A DNA stretch of 64,000 bases, taken from positions 32,440 through 96,439 of the forward strand of contig NZ_KI928927.1 in NCBI RefSeq assembly GCF_000521215.1, read 5' to 3'. Source of the DNA: Labrenzia sp. DG1229 (GTDB taxonomy: Bacteria; Pseudomonadota; Alphaproteobacteria; Rhizobiales; Stappiaceae). The notes beneath the pieces were generated by a model. The model saw nothing but the letters and a program-made list of their open reading frames with translations. It did no database searches and was not told the DNA's origin. Each line of letters opens with the position of its first letter. Position 1 is the first letter of the stretch. Shown piece by piece: positions 37,803 to 48,117 of the stretch. The position numbers and the translations under genes are program-made.

Positions 37803-39350
37803 TTAAAGGCTTCGTGCCGTCCAGGATTGACGTTTCCGATAGATAGTGGAGGGACTGATTTCCAGCGCTGCCGCAGCCATGGCGATGTTTCCGTCGAACG
37901 CATCGAGGGCGTCCTCGATAATCCGCCGTTCCTGGGCCCACAGGGGCTCGATGGATCCGAACGGCCGGCTTGGAACGCTCAGGCGTGACCTTTCCCTGGA
38001 AAGATCGATGATCGCATTCGGTCGACTGCTTTGATCGCGGATTACCATCGGCAGCATGTCATACGTAACGGCTGCGCCATCATTCATGACAACCATCTGC
38101 CGAATGGTGTTTTCCAGCTGCCTGACATTGCCGGGCCAGCCGTAGGACAAGATACGTGTTTCGGCGTCGGCGTCGAAGCCCTTGAAACTGCGCCGTTCTT
38201 CGCTTGAGTACCTGTCAAGGAAAGTCTCCGCAAGCGGCAGGATGTCGTCGCGGCGTTCCCGCAGCGCCGGCAGGTGGACCGGTAGGACGTGAAGACGATA
38301 ATAAAGGTCTTCGCGGAAACGGCCGGCCGTAATTTCGGCAACCGGATTGCGGTTCGTCGCGCAGATGATGCGTGCATCCACCCTGCGGGACCGTGTGTCA
38401 CCCAGCCGTTGAAAACTTCCGGTCTGAAGAAACCTTAAGAGCTTGCTTTGCAGCAGCAGGTCCATTTCGCCGATCTCGTCGAGAAACAGCGTTCCGCCAT
38501 CGGCTTGTTCCGCGGCGCCGGCTCGATTTTCCGATGCGCCCGTGAAGGCACCGCGCATGTACCCGAATATTTCGCTTTCGATAAGGTCCCGGGGAATGGC
38601 AGCGCAGTTCAGCGTGACAAACCGGTTGGGATGACGATCAGACAGGTCATGGATCGCGTTTGCACACAGTTCCTTACCGGTTCCAGATTCACCGGTGATG
38701 AACACGGGAGCCTGTGAGGGCGCCATGCGTCTTATCTGATCATGGACGTCGCGCATTTGAAGCGAAACACCGATCAGGCGATCCAGGCCCGTTTGTACAA
38801 CGATTGAGATTTCAGATCGCGACTTCGGGGCTGGGCGTTCCGGCACACAAACAGGCTCCTTCGGCAATGCAGCCTCGACGGGAGTGGGAGCCAGAACAGG
38901 TCTGCGCTGTTTGAGCTGAAACATGATTTTGGTGGCAAGTGCGTCAAGCGAGAACGGTTTGGTCAGGAAATCGTGGGCACCCGATCGCATCGCGCTGACC
39001 GCACGCGATACCGATCCCTTTGCCGATACGGCGATGATTACGGTCTTCGGACACCTTACGGCGTAGGCTTCGAGGGCTTCGTCACCGCCAATAGTTTCCA
39101 GGTCTATGATAAGAACATCAGTTGACTTGTCCGCCAGATCCTGAAGGCAGGACGCTGAGTCCGTGTAAAGGATCGGATCGGCGCAGGAGGCGGATATTTT
39201 CGCGCAAACGGCGGAAGTGCGAGCTGCCTCCGAGGCAGATGCATCGAGTACACGTACAATCACAGGCAAATGGTTGCCCTCAATACTCCCCATTGCTGGG
39301 TAACTCCCATCGCTTGACCCGGGTCCTTCGAATATCGAAAGATTCGTCAA
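37803..39350 (-). CDS. Sigma-54-dependent response regulator (NtrC family)
   Basis: 515 residues. A receiver-like domain (about 30-150, with VLIIDLET for the phospho-acceptor and TKPF for the switch Lys) lies N-terminal. The AAA+ domain has Walker A GESGTGKE, the sigma-54 contact GAFTGA, Walker [10 protein letters not shown] and sensor VNCAAI-type text. A Fis-type helix-turn-helix ([22 protein letters not shown]) ends the protein. It activates sigma-54 promoters; the cognate kinase is not in the window and the target is unknown. Confidence 0.92.
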   Translation of the reverse strand: MTNLSIFEGPGSSDGSYPAMGSIEGNHLPVIVRVLDASASEAARTSAVCAKISASCADPILYTDSASCLQDLADKSTDVLIIDLETIGGDEALEAYAVRCPKTVIIAVSAKGSVSRAVSAMRSGAHDFLTKPFSLDALATKIMFQLKQRRPVLAPTPVEAALPKEPVCVPERPAPKSRSEISIVVQTGLDRLIGVSLQMRDVHDQIRRMAPSQAPVFITGESGTGKELCANAIHDLSDRHPNRFVTLNCAAIPRDLIESEIFGYMRGAFTGASENRAGAAEQADGGTLFLDEIGEMDLLLQSKLLRFLQTGSFQRLGDTRSRRVDARIICATNRNPVAEITAGRFREDLYYRLHVLPVHLPALRERRDDILPLAETFLDRYSSEERRSFKGFDADAETRILSYGWPGNVRQLENTIRQMVVMNDGAAVTYDMLPMVIRDQSSRPNAIIDLSRERSRLSVPSRPFGSIEPLWAQERRIIEDALDAFDGNIAMAAAALEISPSTIYRKRQSWTARSL

Positions 39351-39443
39351 CCTGATAATTCTCCGAACAGGGTAAACAAAGCGTTGTCAGATGACGCATT
39401 TTGCAGTTTTTACGGAGAAAACTGATCGGACCAGCGAGTTATC

Positions 39444-40268
39444 CTAAGCGCCCACAAGGAGACCGGCGAGAAAACCACCTGCCGCGAGTGCGAGAGCAAT
39501 CGGAAGCGAAACCTTCATCCGGAGCAGTTGCCGGAGTGGATCTTCCGACTGATTTGGAAATGCGTGTTGGGAGCCGACCTGCAAGGGGATCGCGTTTTCC
39601 GTGCCCGGCGCGGTATTTTCCTGACCGATGGAATTCGCATTCGCGAAGCTTTGTTCAGGATCAGAGCGACCTGCTTGACCGTCCGCAGAAACAGGTGAAT
39701 GCAGGTCGTCAAACGGTCGGCTGTCTTCCGCGACCTTGTTCTCGCTCGTGACAGTATCCTGCCGATTGGCTGCTGTTCCCGAATCTGCTGCCGATTTCAC
39801 GGATGTGAACGCTGGTGCGTAACTTCCCTTGGGGATCGTGATACGGACAGGGGAGGAGGCACCGGAACCCTCATAGTATTTCGTTAGCCGGCGCCGGAGC
39901 CGGGCGGCTTCCACCCTCACTATCGGGTCGGTGACCGGGTTGAAATCCGTTGCACGTCCAAGGGCTTCCACGGCGATCGTGTACCCCTTGATTTTTTCAT
40001 GCTTGTTTTCCAGCGACGCGTGCACGACAAATTCCAGGAACGATCTGAGTTGAGGTGCCGAGCGAAATTCCGCGCTTTCAAGGGCATCGGTCAATGCCAG
40101 CCGGGCCTGCTTTTCGTTACATGGCAAGACGGAGGCATCGGAAGAAGGTGCCGGTTGTGCGCCGGGGGTTTTTGCTGAATCGGCCTGTGCAGACGAGTGG
40201 CTGCCTGCGCGGTCATCCTGAGCCTTTCGGGTGGAAGCGTTCCGGGTCGTCTGCTCGGCGGTGTGCAT
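39444..40268 (-). CDS. Single-pass membrane protein with N-terminal ARxxL-type domain
   Basis: 274 residues. Residues ~50-155 (LTDALESAEFRSAPQLRSFLEFVVHASLENKHEKIKGYTIAVEALGR, VRVEAARLRRRLTKYYEG, IRITIPKGSYAP) form the domain often found at the N-terminus of alphaproteobacterial adenylate-cyclase-like and TPR proteins. A low-complexity Ser/Ala/Asp linker follows, and the protein ends in a hydrophobic segment (LPIALALAAGGFLAGLLVGA). Function unknown, possibly signalling. Confidence 0.7.
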   Translation of the reverse strand: MHTAEQTTRNASTRKAQDDRAGSHSSAQADSAKTPGAQPAPSSDASVLPCNEKQARLALTDALESAEFRSAPQLRSFLEFVVHASLENKHEKIKGYTIAVEALGRATDFNPVTDPIVRVEAARLRRRLTKYYEGSGASSPVRITIPKGSYAPAFTSVKSAADSGTAANRQDTVTSENKVAEDSRPFDDLHSPVSADGQAGRSDPEQSFANANSIGQENTAPGTENAIPLQVGSQHAFPNQSEDPLRQLLRMKVSLPIALALAAGGFLAGLLVGA

Positions 40269-40586
40269 GCCAGTCCCCTTATGGTAACCGGTTCCCTCTG
40301 CACCACGACAATTTGCCCGCCATAATTTTAACCAAGTCTATGGTGATTGCAAATCCTTAGCGTTTCTGCCCGGCTGATACAGCAGCTGACGCCTCTTCCG
40401 CGCCGCACGGGTTTCTGACCTGCCCGGTATCGCCCAAGAAACGAAAAAACAGTGGCTTTGGTGATGCATAGTCGGGGACAAGTCGGCAATTCGATGCCTC
40501 ACGGAGGCTTGCGGATTCGGATGTGCTTGTTTCTTAAGGCATGATTAACCAGTAATTTTTGATTCGGGTCGGAACTGTCAGACATC
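40269..40586. other. Intergenic region between divergent genes, no gene
   Basis: 318 bases with short A+T-rich stretches, serving as promoter region for both neighbours. No operator-like repeat or RNA is obvious. Confidence 0.4.
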
Positions 40587-42208
40587 ATGGGTCGAACGGG
40601 GACCATCTTTGTAGCAATATGCATGGCGATCATCGCGTTGTCGTCCGCAATCGTGCTGATATTTCAGTTCGGGCGGCCGTTCGGTGAAGCGGTTTCGCTG
40701 TCGCTCGCGCTGATGTGCACAATGATTCTGATCCATCTCCTGATCGGACGTGCACGTGATCGAGGAGCGGTGAGCGTTGCGGTGGATCGTCTCGAGGATC
40801 GAATGGCCGACCTTGATGAGGATGTCGGTAATCTCGAAGGACGGCTGACGGGAATGGAACATACCATGCCTCGCCGGACCCGCGCGGAAATCGATCCCTT
40901 GTTCGCCGAGGTGGAGGTGCTCGGCACCCTGGTGAAACAGATGGCGGAAGCCATGTCCGATCTGGAAACCCGGGTAGAGGATCAACAGGCACTTGCTCCG
41001 CCGCCGCGGGCGCCCAATCTTCCGCATTATCCGCATGCCCGGCCCGCCGTGCAGGCGCATGAGGCGGGCATTCCGCCCTCATACGCACCTGCGCCCCCAT
41101 CTCCCCTCCGTACAACCCTGTGCACGCTGAACCGAGAGTGCCACCGCAGCTGCATCCGATGCCGCAGCAGGAGCCCGAGCAACCGCCTGTTGATCATATG
41201 ACCTGGCAGGCGCCAGCTCCACAGTCGCCTGAAACGCACGGCCATGGCAACATGGCGGAATGGGATCGGCGATATGGTGTTCATGGCGAAAGTCCCCGTG
41301 AAGAAGACGCCATGGTGCCGGCACCGAGGCCTGAACCTGCATTTGATTTCGGCGATGAAGTGACGTCTCAAGCAGACATTCAGGCAAAAGATGTCAAAGC
41401 AGTTCAGCCACAACGCCCGCAACCCAACATGGCAATGCGGGAATTGATAACCTCCGCGCTCAATGCCAACAGGGTAGAGCTGCACTTGCAGCCGATTGTC
41501 ACCTTGCCACAGCGGCAGGTTAAATATTACGAGGCCTTCACGCGCCTTCGCGATGCGGAGGGCAACGCGATAGCAGCAACGGCATTTCTGCCCGAAGCGG
41601 TGCTGTCGGGCCAGATCGCCCGCATAGACAACCTGTTGCTGTTCCGTGCTGTCCAGGTCATCCGTCGTTTGACCTCGCGCAATCGTAATGCGGTTCTGTT
41701 TTGCAATATTTCCCTGGTTTCGCTTGTCGATGAAACTTTTTTCCCGGGGTTTCTGGAATTCGTAAAGTCCAATAGGGATTTTGCCGATGTGCTCGTCTTC
41801 GAATTCTCCCAGAGCGATGTCGCCGAGATGGGAGCGATGGAACTCGAGAGCCTGAACGCTCTTTATGATGTCGGTTTCCGGTTCTCGATCGACCGGATCA
41901 ACGACATGAAGATGGACTTCAATTCTCTGGCCGGGCGGGGCTTCAAATACGGCAAGCTCCATGCTGACTATCTGATCGGCCGCCGGGAAGCCAAGCACGG
42001 TCACATTCATCCCTCGGATTTCGGCGATCTGCTGCATCGTTACGGCATGGAACTGATTACCGATCACGTCGAGACGGAATCGCAGGTTCTGGAATTGCTC
42101 GATTACGACGTGAAACTGGCCCAGGGCAATCTGTTTTCTCCGCCTCGTCCCGTCCGGGCAGAAGTCCTGCAGGGTGCGCCGGCTCCCAGAAAATCGGCGG
42201 CAGGCTGA
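40587..42208 (+). pseudogene. Membrane-anchored EAL-like domain protein, frameshifted
   Basis: Two membrane helices (TIFVAICMAIIALSSAIVLIFQF and SLSLALMCTMILIHLLIG), a coiled coil (VSVAVDRLEDRMADLDEDVGNLEGRL) and a Pro-rich linker lead to a frame change at a C run near 41093-41107. The second frame continues PVHAEPRVPPQ to an EAL-type domain (about 41450-42150). The EAL site is degenerate: EAF for EAL, FSQSD for ELTES, DRIN for DDFG, so it is probably a c-di-GMP binder or scaffold rather than a phosphodiesterase. One inserted C restores a single ~540-residue protein. The break is likely a sequencing error. Confidence 0.8.
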
Positions 42209-42364
42209 TCTGGCGCAATCGTTCAAACCGGTTGCGTGGAATGCGGGTGGTTTTTCAATTCCTTATGAGCAAGATCGGGGACGGCTTTCCTTGCAGCTGT
42301 CGTTCCCGAAAGGGATGAAATTCGGATCTGGTCGGGTTCGCACGGCAGAATCGTTTTGCGGTTG

Positions 42365-43549
42365 CTAGATCGCGCCTTTTAGAGGGAACACTCCCTTCTT
42401 TGATAATGCCAAACTGGTTGCTGCTCCGAACAGCAAGGCCCAGACAGGTGCACCAAAACCGAAAAAGGAGATGGCGGACACAGTGGTCATGAAAGTCACC
42501 AATGCGGCTTCTCGTTGACCGGAATGTAACAGCGCTGTGTTGAGGCTGGTCCCGATGGTATTCATTAGCGCAAGCCCCGCAACCGATACCACCAGCGCCT
42601 TGGGAGCTATTAGGAAAAGACCGATAACGGCAGCTCCAAGTAACCCGACAAGACAATAAAATGCACTTGCAACGAGGGCCGCCTTGTATCGCGTCAGTGA
42701 GTTTGCATCGGCTTCCGGACCAGCGCATATCGCTGCAGTTATTGCCGCGAGATTGAATGCAAACCCTCCAAAAGGGGCAAGCAGTACTGTGGTCAACCCG
42801 GTGACCGTCATGCTTGCGGAAACCGGCGGTTTGTATCCTGCTGATTTCAAGGCAATGATGCCGGGCATGTTCTGCGAGGTCATCGTGACGACGTAGAGGG
42901 GCAGGCCGACCCCGACGAGTGCGGCCATGGAAAACTCGGGCATGACAAAGACGGGTCGAGCGATTGAAAACGCAAAATCGACATCTGTGTGGAAGGCGCC
43001 TGCGATCCAGCAAAACAGGATCCCGGTCGCCAATACCGAAGGTATCGCATATCGCGCAAACCATCGCTTTCCTGCAAGATAGGTCAGGCACATGACCGCG
43101 ACGAGCGCAATGTCCTCTTCCATTGACGAAAATACACCCAAACCAAAGCGAAAAAGAACGCCTGCCAACATGGCACTGGCGATCGCATCTGGTATCAGAT
43201 GCGACAGTTTCTCAAACCAGCCGGTCAATCCGGTCACCGTCAGCAACGCTCCGCAAAACACAAAGGCACCAATGGCTTCACTCATTTGGATGCCATCAAG
43301 GCCAATGACCAGCAAGGCCGCCCCCGGAGTTGACCATGCGGTCAGGATTGGCATCCGATAGCGCCATGACAGAACAATGCCGCTCAACCCGGTTCCCAGT
43401 CCCAGGACCAGCATCCAGCTGTTGGCCTGCAACTGTGTGGCCCCAAGCTTGTCAATGGCTTGAAATATGATCGCCACGCTGCCGGTGTAGCCGACCAATA
43501 CCGCGATGGATCCCGAGACAAGATGTGAAAGTTTCAGACCGGCAATCAT
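42365..43549 (-). CDS. benE: Benzoate/H+ symporter family transporter (BenE)
   Basis: 394 residues with about 12 hydrophobic segments. The first half carries LVSGSIAVLVGYTGSVAIIFQA and FCGALLTVTGLTG, the middle MPEFSMAALVGVGLPLYVVTMTSQNMPG and FGGFAFNLAAITAAICAG, all usual for BenE. It imports an aromatic acid or a similar substrate with protons. Transcribed divergently from the cupin regulator next to it, which probably controls it. Confidence 0.85.
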   Translation of the reverse strand: MIAGLKLSHLVSGSIAVLVGYTGSVAIIFQAIDKLGATQLQANSWMLVLGLGTGLSGIVLSWRYRMPILTAWSTPGAALLVIGLDGIQMSEAIGAFVFCGALLTVTGLTGWFEKLSHLIPDAIASAMLAGVLFRFGLGVFSSMEEDIALVAVMCLTYLAGKRWFARYAIPSVLATGILFCWIAGAFHTDVDFAFSIARPVFVMPEFSMAALVGVGLPLYVVTMTSQNMPGIIALKSAGYKPPVSASMTVTGLTTVLLAPFGGFAFNLAAITAAICAGPEADANSLTRYKAALVASAFYCLVGLLGAAVIGLFLIAPKALVVSVAGLALMNTIGTSLNTALLHSGQREAALVTFMTTVSAISFFGFGAPVWALLFGAATSLALSKKGVFPLKGAI

Positions 43550-43613
43550 ATCTGTCGTGCCTTTGCGGTTCGGGAAAGCTAAGCTTGGACACGTGGGACC
43601 ATACTCTGCGATT

Positions 43614-43645
43614 GTTCGTTATAACGTACGTTCGTTATAGCGAAC
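43614..43645. promoter_or_regulatory. Probable operator of the cupin regulator
   Basis: Two copies of GTTCGTTATARCG lie 16 bases apart (43614-43626 and 43630-43642). The second extends to a near-palindrome GTTCG-N6-CGAAC (43630-43645). They sit between the divergent benE and regulator starts, where a self-regulated repressor would bind. Confidence 0.6.
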
Positions 43646-43660
43646 AAGAGATTCAGGCAA

Positions 43661-44236
43661 ATGACAGATAAGAAAATTCAGATCAAACTCAGGGCAGCCC
43701 GGAAAAACGCCGGATTGAGCCTGTCACAAACTGCCGAACTGACAGGTGTCAGCAAAGCGATGCTGCATCAGATCGAGCGCGGCGACTCTAGCCCGACCAT
43801 CGCCACCTTGTGGAAGTTGGCGAAGGGGTTTCACCTACCGCTGACCGCTTTCATCGAGGATCTCATCCAGACCGGGGAAACCTTTGTTCCTGCCCGGACC
43901 GACCTGATCCGTTTTCCGGACGGCATCGGTTTTCACACCGTTTTTCCCTTCGACCCGGTTTTTGGTTCGGAGACGTTTCTCGTGACGCTGGAAGCCGGGC
44001 AAACCCATACCTCAAACGCACACGATGTCGGCGTGGTCGAGGACGTGTTCGTGACGAAGGGCGAGATGGAAATCTTGTTTGACGGCCAATGGAAACGATG
44101 CCGCTACGGAGACGGTCTGAGATTTCATGCAGATCAGCCCCACGGATATCGCAATCTTCGTGATGAGCAGGCTCAGTTTCACAACACGTTGCACTATCCC
44201 AAAACAACACTGTTCGAGGACACAGGCGAAGACTGA
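43661..44236 (+). CDS. XRE-family regulator with C-terminal cupin
   Basis: 191 residues. The N-terminal helix-turn-helix (IKLRAARKNAGLSLSQTAELTGVSKAMLHQIERGDSSPTIATLWKLAKGF) occupies about 6-58. The C-terminal cupin includes LEAGQTHTSNAHDVGVVEDVFVTKGEMEIL and YGDGLRFHADQPHGYRN. Such regulators sense a small metabolite through the cupin and repress the adjacent transporter. The start lies just after a repeat-rich operator. Confidence 0.9.
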   Translation: MTDKKIQIKLRAARKNAGLSLSQTAELTGVSKAMLHQIERGDSSPTIATLWKLAKGFHLPLTAFIEDLIQTGETFVPARTDLIRFPDGIGFHTVFPFDPVFGSETFLVTLEAGQTHTSNAHDVGVVEDVFVTKGEMEILFDGQWKRCRYGDGLRFHADQPHGYRNLRDEQAQFHNTLHYPKTTLFEDTGED

Positions 44237-44412
44237 AAACCTGAAATCCCAAGGTTCCGTTTCAGTGAAACTGCGGCAGACTTTCTTTGCTCTGGAGCAA
44301 AGACACCAGGCGAGGCATAGGCATTGCGCTCGCGGCGAGTCGCCGAGACTGGCGGTGGCGCATTGCGGGCGTGCACCCGCTCTCGACGACGCGCATCAGG
44401 CCTAACCGCCGG

Positions 44413-45738
44413 TCAGCCTTGCTGTTGGCCGACGGTGACGATGGTCGGTTTGTGTTCCGCGAGCAGCCTTTTTGCAACGCGCTGAACGTCCTCAAGAGTC
44501 ACGGCCTGGATCTCGCTGTTGCGGCGGTCGAAATAGTCGATGCCGAGCTCGGCGTTTTGAAGGGCGACCAGCTGACGGGCGATCTTGCCCGAACTGTCGA
44601 AGCGCAGCGGATAAGAACCGGTAATAAATCGCTTGGCCGCCTCCAGCTCGTCCTGGCTCGGGCCTTGCGTTGCCATGCGGCTGAGCTGGTCCAGCATCAC
44701 CTCCACGGTCTCGCCGGCCCGGTCCGATTTGGTCGCGGCGGATCCGATGAGAAGGCCTGTGTGACGGTATGGCGACAAGGACGTGCTCGCGCCATAGGAA
44801 AGTCCGCGTTTTTCGCGCACTTCCTGATACATCCACGATGTAAAGGTCCCGCCACCGAGTATGTGATTCATCACGTAGGCCGCCTGATAGTCAGGGTCGT
44901 CGCGTGTGATGCCGGGATAAGCCAGAAGTATCGTTGTTTGCGGCACTGTAAGTTCGCGGTGAACTGTCCCGCCGGTGCGGGGCGCAAGGTCGGCGACAGC
45001 CGCCAGGTAGCTTCGCTCGGGAAGGTCGGCGAAAACCTTGTCCAGAAGCGGGGCCAGGGTCTTTGCATCGATCGAACCGACGACGCCGATCTTCAGCCCG
45101 TCCCGCGTCAGTATCTTGCCGTGCAGTGCTTGAAGGTCTGCCGCGGTAAGACTGGTCAACGATTCCAGCGTCCCAAGCGTCGGCCGGGCATACGGGTGCG
45201 CCCCGAACATGGCGTCGGCGAGTGACCGGCCTGCAATCGCGTTCGGATCGCTCTGGTTCCGTCTGATCTGCGTACTCAACTGCGTCTTCATGCGCTCCAC
45301 GGGTGAATCATCGAAACGGGGTTCATTGACCGCGAGCCGCAGAAGATCCGTCGCCTGTGCCAGTCTTGGGCCGAGAGTTCGCAGGCTCCCGTAAAACCGG
45401 TCCTTGCCGGTGCTGAACCCGATACTCACAGCGAGTTCTTCCAGTTTGCCCTGGAAATCTTCGGAAGCGAGGTCACCTGCACCTTCATCCAGTGATGCCG
45501 CCAGCAGCCGTGTCAGGCCTTCTTTTCCTGCCGGATCCTGCGTCGAGCCACCGTCAAAGGAAAAATTCATCGCAATGATGGGAACCGTGTGATCCTCAAC
45601 GAGCCAGGCTTCAATGCCTTCCGGACTGACAACTTTCTGTATCTCGACAGCGTGGGCGAGACGGGAAAGCGCCAGAAGGGCGACGACGGAGAGGACGGCG
45701 AGGGATGAAAGCGTGCGAAAGAATGTCTTCTGGGTCAT
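44413..45738 (-). CDS. M16 peptidase-like protein without metal motif
   Basis: 441 residues. Signal peptide FFRTLSSLAVLSVVALLALSRLAHA. The fold is that of M16 (GSTQDPAGKEGLTRLLAASLDEGAG, ILGGGTFTSWMYQEVREKRGLSYGA), but the HxxEH zinc motif is missing. It therefore most likely forms the non-catalytic half of a periplasmic heterodimer with the gene 3 bases upstream. Confidence 0.92.
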   Translation of the reverse strand: MTQKTFFRTLSSLAVLSVVALLALSRLAHAVEIQKVVSPEGIEAWLVEDHTVPIIAMNFSFDGGSTQDPAGKEGLTRLLAASLDEGAGDLASEDFQGKLEELAVSIGFSTGKDRFYGSLRTLGPRLAQATDLLRLAVNEPRFDDSPVERMKTQLSTQIRRNQSDPNAIAGRSLADAMFGAHPYARPTLGTLESLTSLTAADLQALHGKILTRDGLKIGVVGSIDAKTLAPLLDKVFADLPERSYLAAVADLAPRTGGTVHRELTVPQTTILLAYPGITRDDPDYQAAYVMNHILGGGTFTSWMYQEVREKRGLSYGASTSLSPYRHTGLLIGSAATKSDRAGETVEVMLDQLSRMATQGPSQDELEAAKRFITGSYPLRFDSSGKIARQLVALQNAELGIDYFDRRNSEIQAVTLEDVQRVAKRLLAEHKPTIVTVGQQQG

Positions 45739-45741
45739 GGA

Positions 45742-47214
45742 TCAGGACTTGTCGTTGACGTCTGTTGCATTGGTCAGGGCGGCTGCGGGTTCTGTTCCGC
45801 TTTCGATCCGCAATTCCCCGTAAACCGGGATTTTTGTCAGGTAGGACCGGGCGGCCTCCAAAACGTCCGCCGGCGTAACGGCACTGATTTGTGCCGGCCA
45901 GCTTTGGACATCTTCCACCGTCTGGCCGGTGGTCAGTGCGCCGCCGAACAGCCTGGCGAGTCCTGACTGGCTGTCCTGCGCATAGATCGCGCTTGCAAGC
46001 ATGCTGTTTTTGGCACGCGACACTTCTTCTTCCGAGACGCCCGTTTCGATGACTTTTTGCAACTCTGCTGCAATCAGGCGTTCCATTTCTTCAAGGGTGC
46101 GACCTGGGCGAGGGGCGGCATAAACGCCGAACCTGCCGTCATTCAGAGCCCGGCTCTGGTAATAGGCTCCTGCCCCGATGGCGGCTTCCTGGCCAAGCAC
46201 GAGCGCCTTGTGCAACCGGCTCGAGGGGCCTTCTCCCAGAATATACGACAGGACATCGAGCGCCTCCGGCGTCCGTCCCTGACCCGTCGACTGGCTGGGA
46301 ACGACCCAGGTCTGTGAAATGGTTTCCTGGCGGACCCTTGGATCAGAAACCGCAATCCTGCGTTCTCCGGAGAGCGGTGGTTCCAAAGGTCTCACGCGTT
46401 CGCCGGGTTCCGCACGCCTTGCGACCTTGCCATAGGTTTCGATCGCAAGTTCCCGGGTCTTCTCAACGTCGACGTCACCGGCGATCACGACCACCGCGTT
46501 GTTCGGTGTGTAGAACCGGTCATAAAAATTGATCGCGGCATCCTTGTTCAGGGCTTCGATTTCGCTCTCCCAACCGATCACGGGTGACCCATACGGATGG
46601 TTGACGAATGTGATGGCGTTCATGGCTTCGCGCAGGCGCGAACCGGGCTCGCTGTCCACACGGCTTCTGCGTTCTTCAAGCACGACATCACGTTCCGGCG
46701 CGACGATCTCTTCGGTCAGCACCAGGTTCTCCATGCGGTCTGCCTCAAGCTTCATCATCAGCGGCAGGTGTTCTTTTGCGACCTTCTGGAAATAGGCCGT
46801 GTAGTCCAGGCTCGTGAAAGCGTTTTCCTGACCACCGCGCTCCGCGATCATTTTCGAAAAAGCGCCGTCAGGGTATGCCTTTGTCCCCTTGAACATCAGG
46901 TGTTCAAGAAAGTGTGCCACGCCTGACTGCCCCTCCGGTTCGTCGGCCGATCCGACCTTGTACCAGATCATGTGCGTGGCGACCGGTGCCCGGCGGTCAG
47001 GTATCACAATGACCTGGAGGCCATTCTCAAGCGTGAAGCTCTCCAGATTGGGTGCTATGACGATATCGCTCGTCAGGAGCGAGTCTGCAGCAACCTGCGA
47101 TGGGGTGAGAAGCGCTGTGGTACCCAGGAAGAGCACGGGTAGAGCCAAAAGACGGGCGGACCGTCGCAGTCGTTTTGCAATTGATGGACGAAATGCATTT
47201 TGGCGAGGGTTCAC
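45742..47214 (-). CDS. M16 zinc peptidase, catalytic subunit
   Basis: 490 residues. Hydrophobic signal sequence (LLALPVLFLGTTALLTPSQVAA). Inverted zinc motif HFLEHLMFKGT at about residue 100 with the downstream Glu in the NAFTSLDYTAYF to ERDVVLEERRSRVDS region. Pairs with the non-catalytic partner that follows; digests peptides in the periplasm. Confidence 0.95.
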   Translation of the reverse strand: MNPRQNAFRPSIAKRLRRSARLLALPVLFLGTTALLTPSQVAADSLLTSDIVIAPNLESFTLENGLQVIVIPDRRAPVATHMIWYKVGSADEPEGQSGVAHFLEHLMFKGTKAYPDGAFSKMIAERGGQENAFTSLDYTAYFQKVAKEHLPLMMKLEADRMENLVLTEEIVAPERDVVLEERRSRVDSEPGSRLREAMNAITFVNHPYGSPVIGWESEIEALNKDAAINFYDRFYTPNNAVVVIAGDVDVEKTRELAIETYGKVARRAEPGERVRPLEPPLSGERRIAVSDPRVRQETISQTWVVPSQSTGQGRTPEALDVLSYILGEGPSSRLHKALVLGQEAAIGAGAYYQSRALNDGRFGVYAAPRPGRTLEEMERLIAAELQKVIETGVSEEEVSRAKNSMLASAIYAQDSQSGLARLFGGALTTGQTVEDVQSWPAQISAVTPADVLEAARSYLTKIPVYGELRIESGTEPAAALTNATDVNDKS

Positions 47215-47242
47215 GTGTAACTCCCTTTGTGGCCTGAAAACG

Positions 47243-47290
47243 AAAAAACCTCCGGACTGATCCTTCCATATAGGAAGGTTGGTCCAGAGG
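47243..47290 (-). terminator. Intrinsic terminator downstream of the lipoprotein gene
   Basis: Long imperfect hairpin (arms around CCTC..GGAC..TCCTTCC and GGAAGG..GTCC..GAGG, about 47249-47290) followed on the minus strand by six T. It ends the transcript from the lipoprotein gene just upstream and separates it from the M16 pair. Confidence 0.85.
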
Positions 47291-47332
47291 TCCCATTACA
47301 TTTTTGTCATTCGCGGTTTAACCGCGTATCGG

Positions 47333-48043
47333 TCAGTTACAAAATTCCTGTTGACCTTCCAGACACCGCGGATCGACTGGCGTACTTGTATATGGATCGT
47401 AATTGGTCGGTTTCTTGTTGTTCGACTTCTTTACAATGTCCGGCATCGGCGCGTCCGGGGACGGCGTGCTGTAGCTGCTTGGCGGTTCGGTCAGGAAGCG
47501 GCGTGCCGCAACACCATTGTCTTCCAGGCCGGCCTGCTGTGCCTTGAGCTGCTGAAGCTTTTCCCATTCTTCGCGCTGCTGCGCGCGCGTTTGAACTTCA
47601 CCTTCGGCGATATCGTTATCGCGGCGCTCGGCTTCCAGGTCTCGTGTTGTCTGGCCGGTCACGCCTGTAATCTTGAAGCCGCGCATTTGTTCAGGTGTCA
47701 AGGGTTGCTTGTTAAGCCCGCCGGTATCTGCGTAGAGCTCCTTCAGTTCCCGGTATTGGGCATTTTCCTGCTGCTGCGGCCAATTCTGGGCATCGGTTCC
47801 GGCTACTTCGGTTTCCGGTTCCGGAAGCTTTCCCGGTTCGGCAGGCATGGCAAGCGGAGCGCGGGGTTTGTAATCGATAGGCTTTGCGTTCGGATCGACA
47901 GCGCCGAGCCCGCTCATGAGGGAATTCACCAGTGCCACATCCGGCGCCTGCGATGTTCCGTCGGCCGCCTGGCAAGCCGCCAGCCCAGTCAAAAGGACAA
48001 GCACGGCGGATTTTCTGACCCAGCTAATTTTCGTCCGCACCAC
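47333..48043 (-). CDS. Lipoprotein, hydrophilic
   Basis: About 236 residues, starting at GTG 48043 preceded by GGGGAG; the frame further upstream lacks signal character. Signal VVRTKISWVRKSAVLVLLTGLAAC carries lipobox LAAC. The mature part is Pro/Gln/Glu-rich with a coiled-coil patch (LEAERRDNDIAEGEVQTRAQQREEWEKLQQLKAQQ) and ends RCLEGQQEFCN with two cysteines. An alphaproteobacterial outer-membrane-associated protein of unknown role. Follows lspA, which would process it. Confidence 0.78.
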   Translation of the reverse strand: MVRTKISWVRKSAVLVLLTGLAACQAADGTSQAPDVALVNSLMSGLGAVDPNAKPIDYKPRAPLAMPAEPGKLPEPETEVAGTDAQNWPQQQENAQYRELKELYADTGGLNKQPLTPEQMRGFKITGVTGQTTRDLEAERRDNDIAEGEVQTRAQQREEWEKLQQLKAQQAGLEDNGVAARRFLTEPPSSYSTPSPDAPMPDIVKKSNNKKPTNYDPYTSTPVDPRCLEGQQEFCN

Positions 48044-48117
48044 AGCAGACTCCCCGGTTACCTGTTGAAAAAGCAGGCATACACGCGCCCGCAATCCATC
48101 TGTCCAGCGTTAAACCT

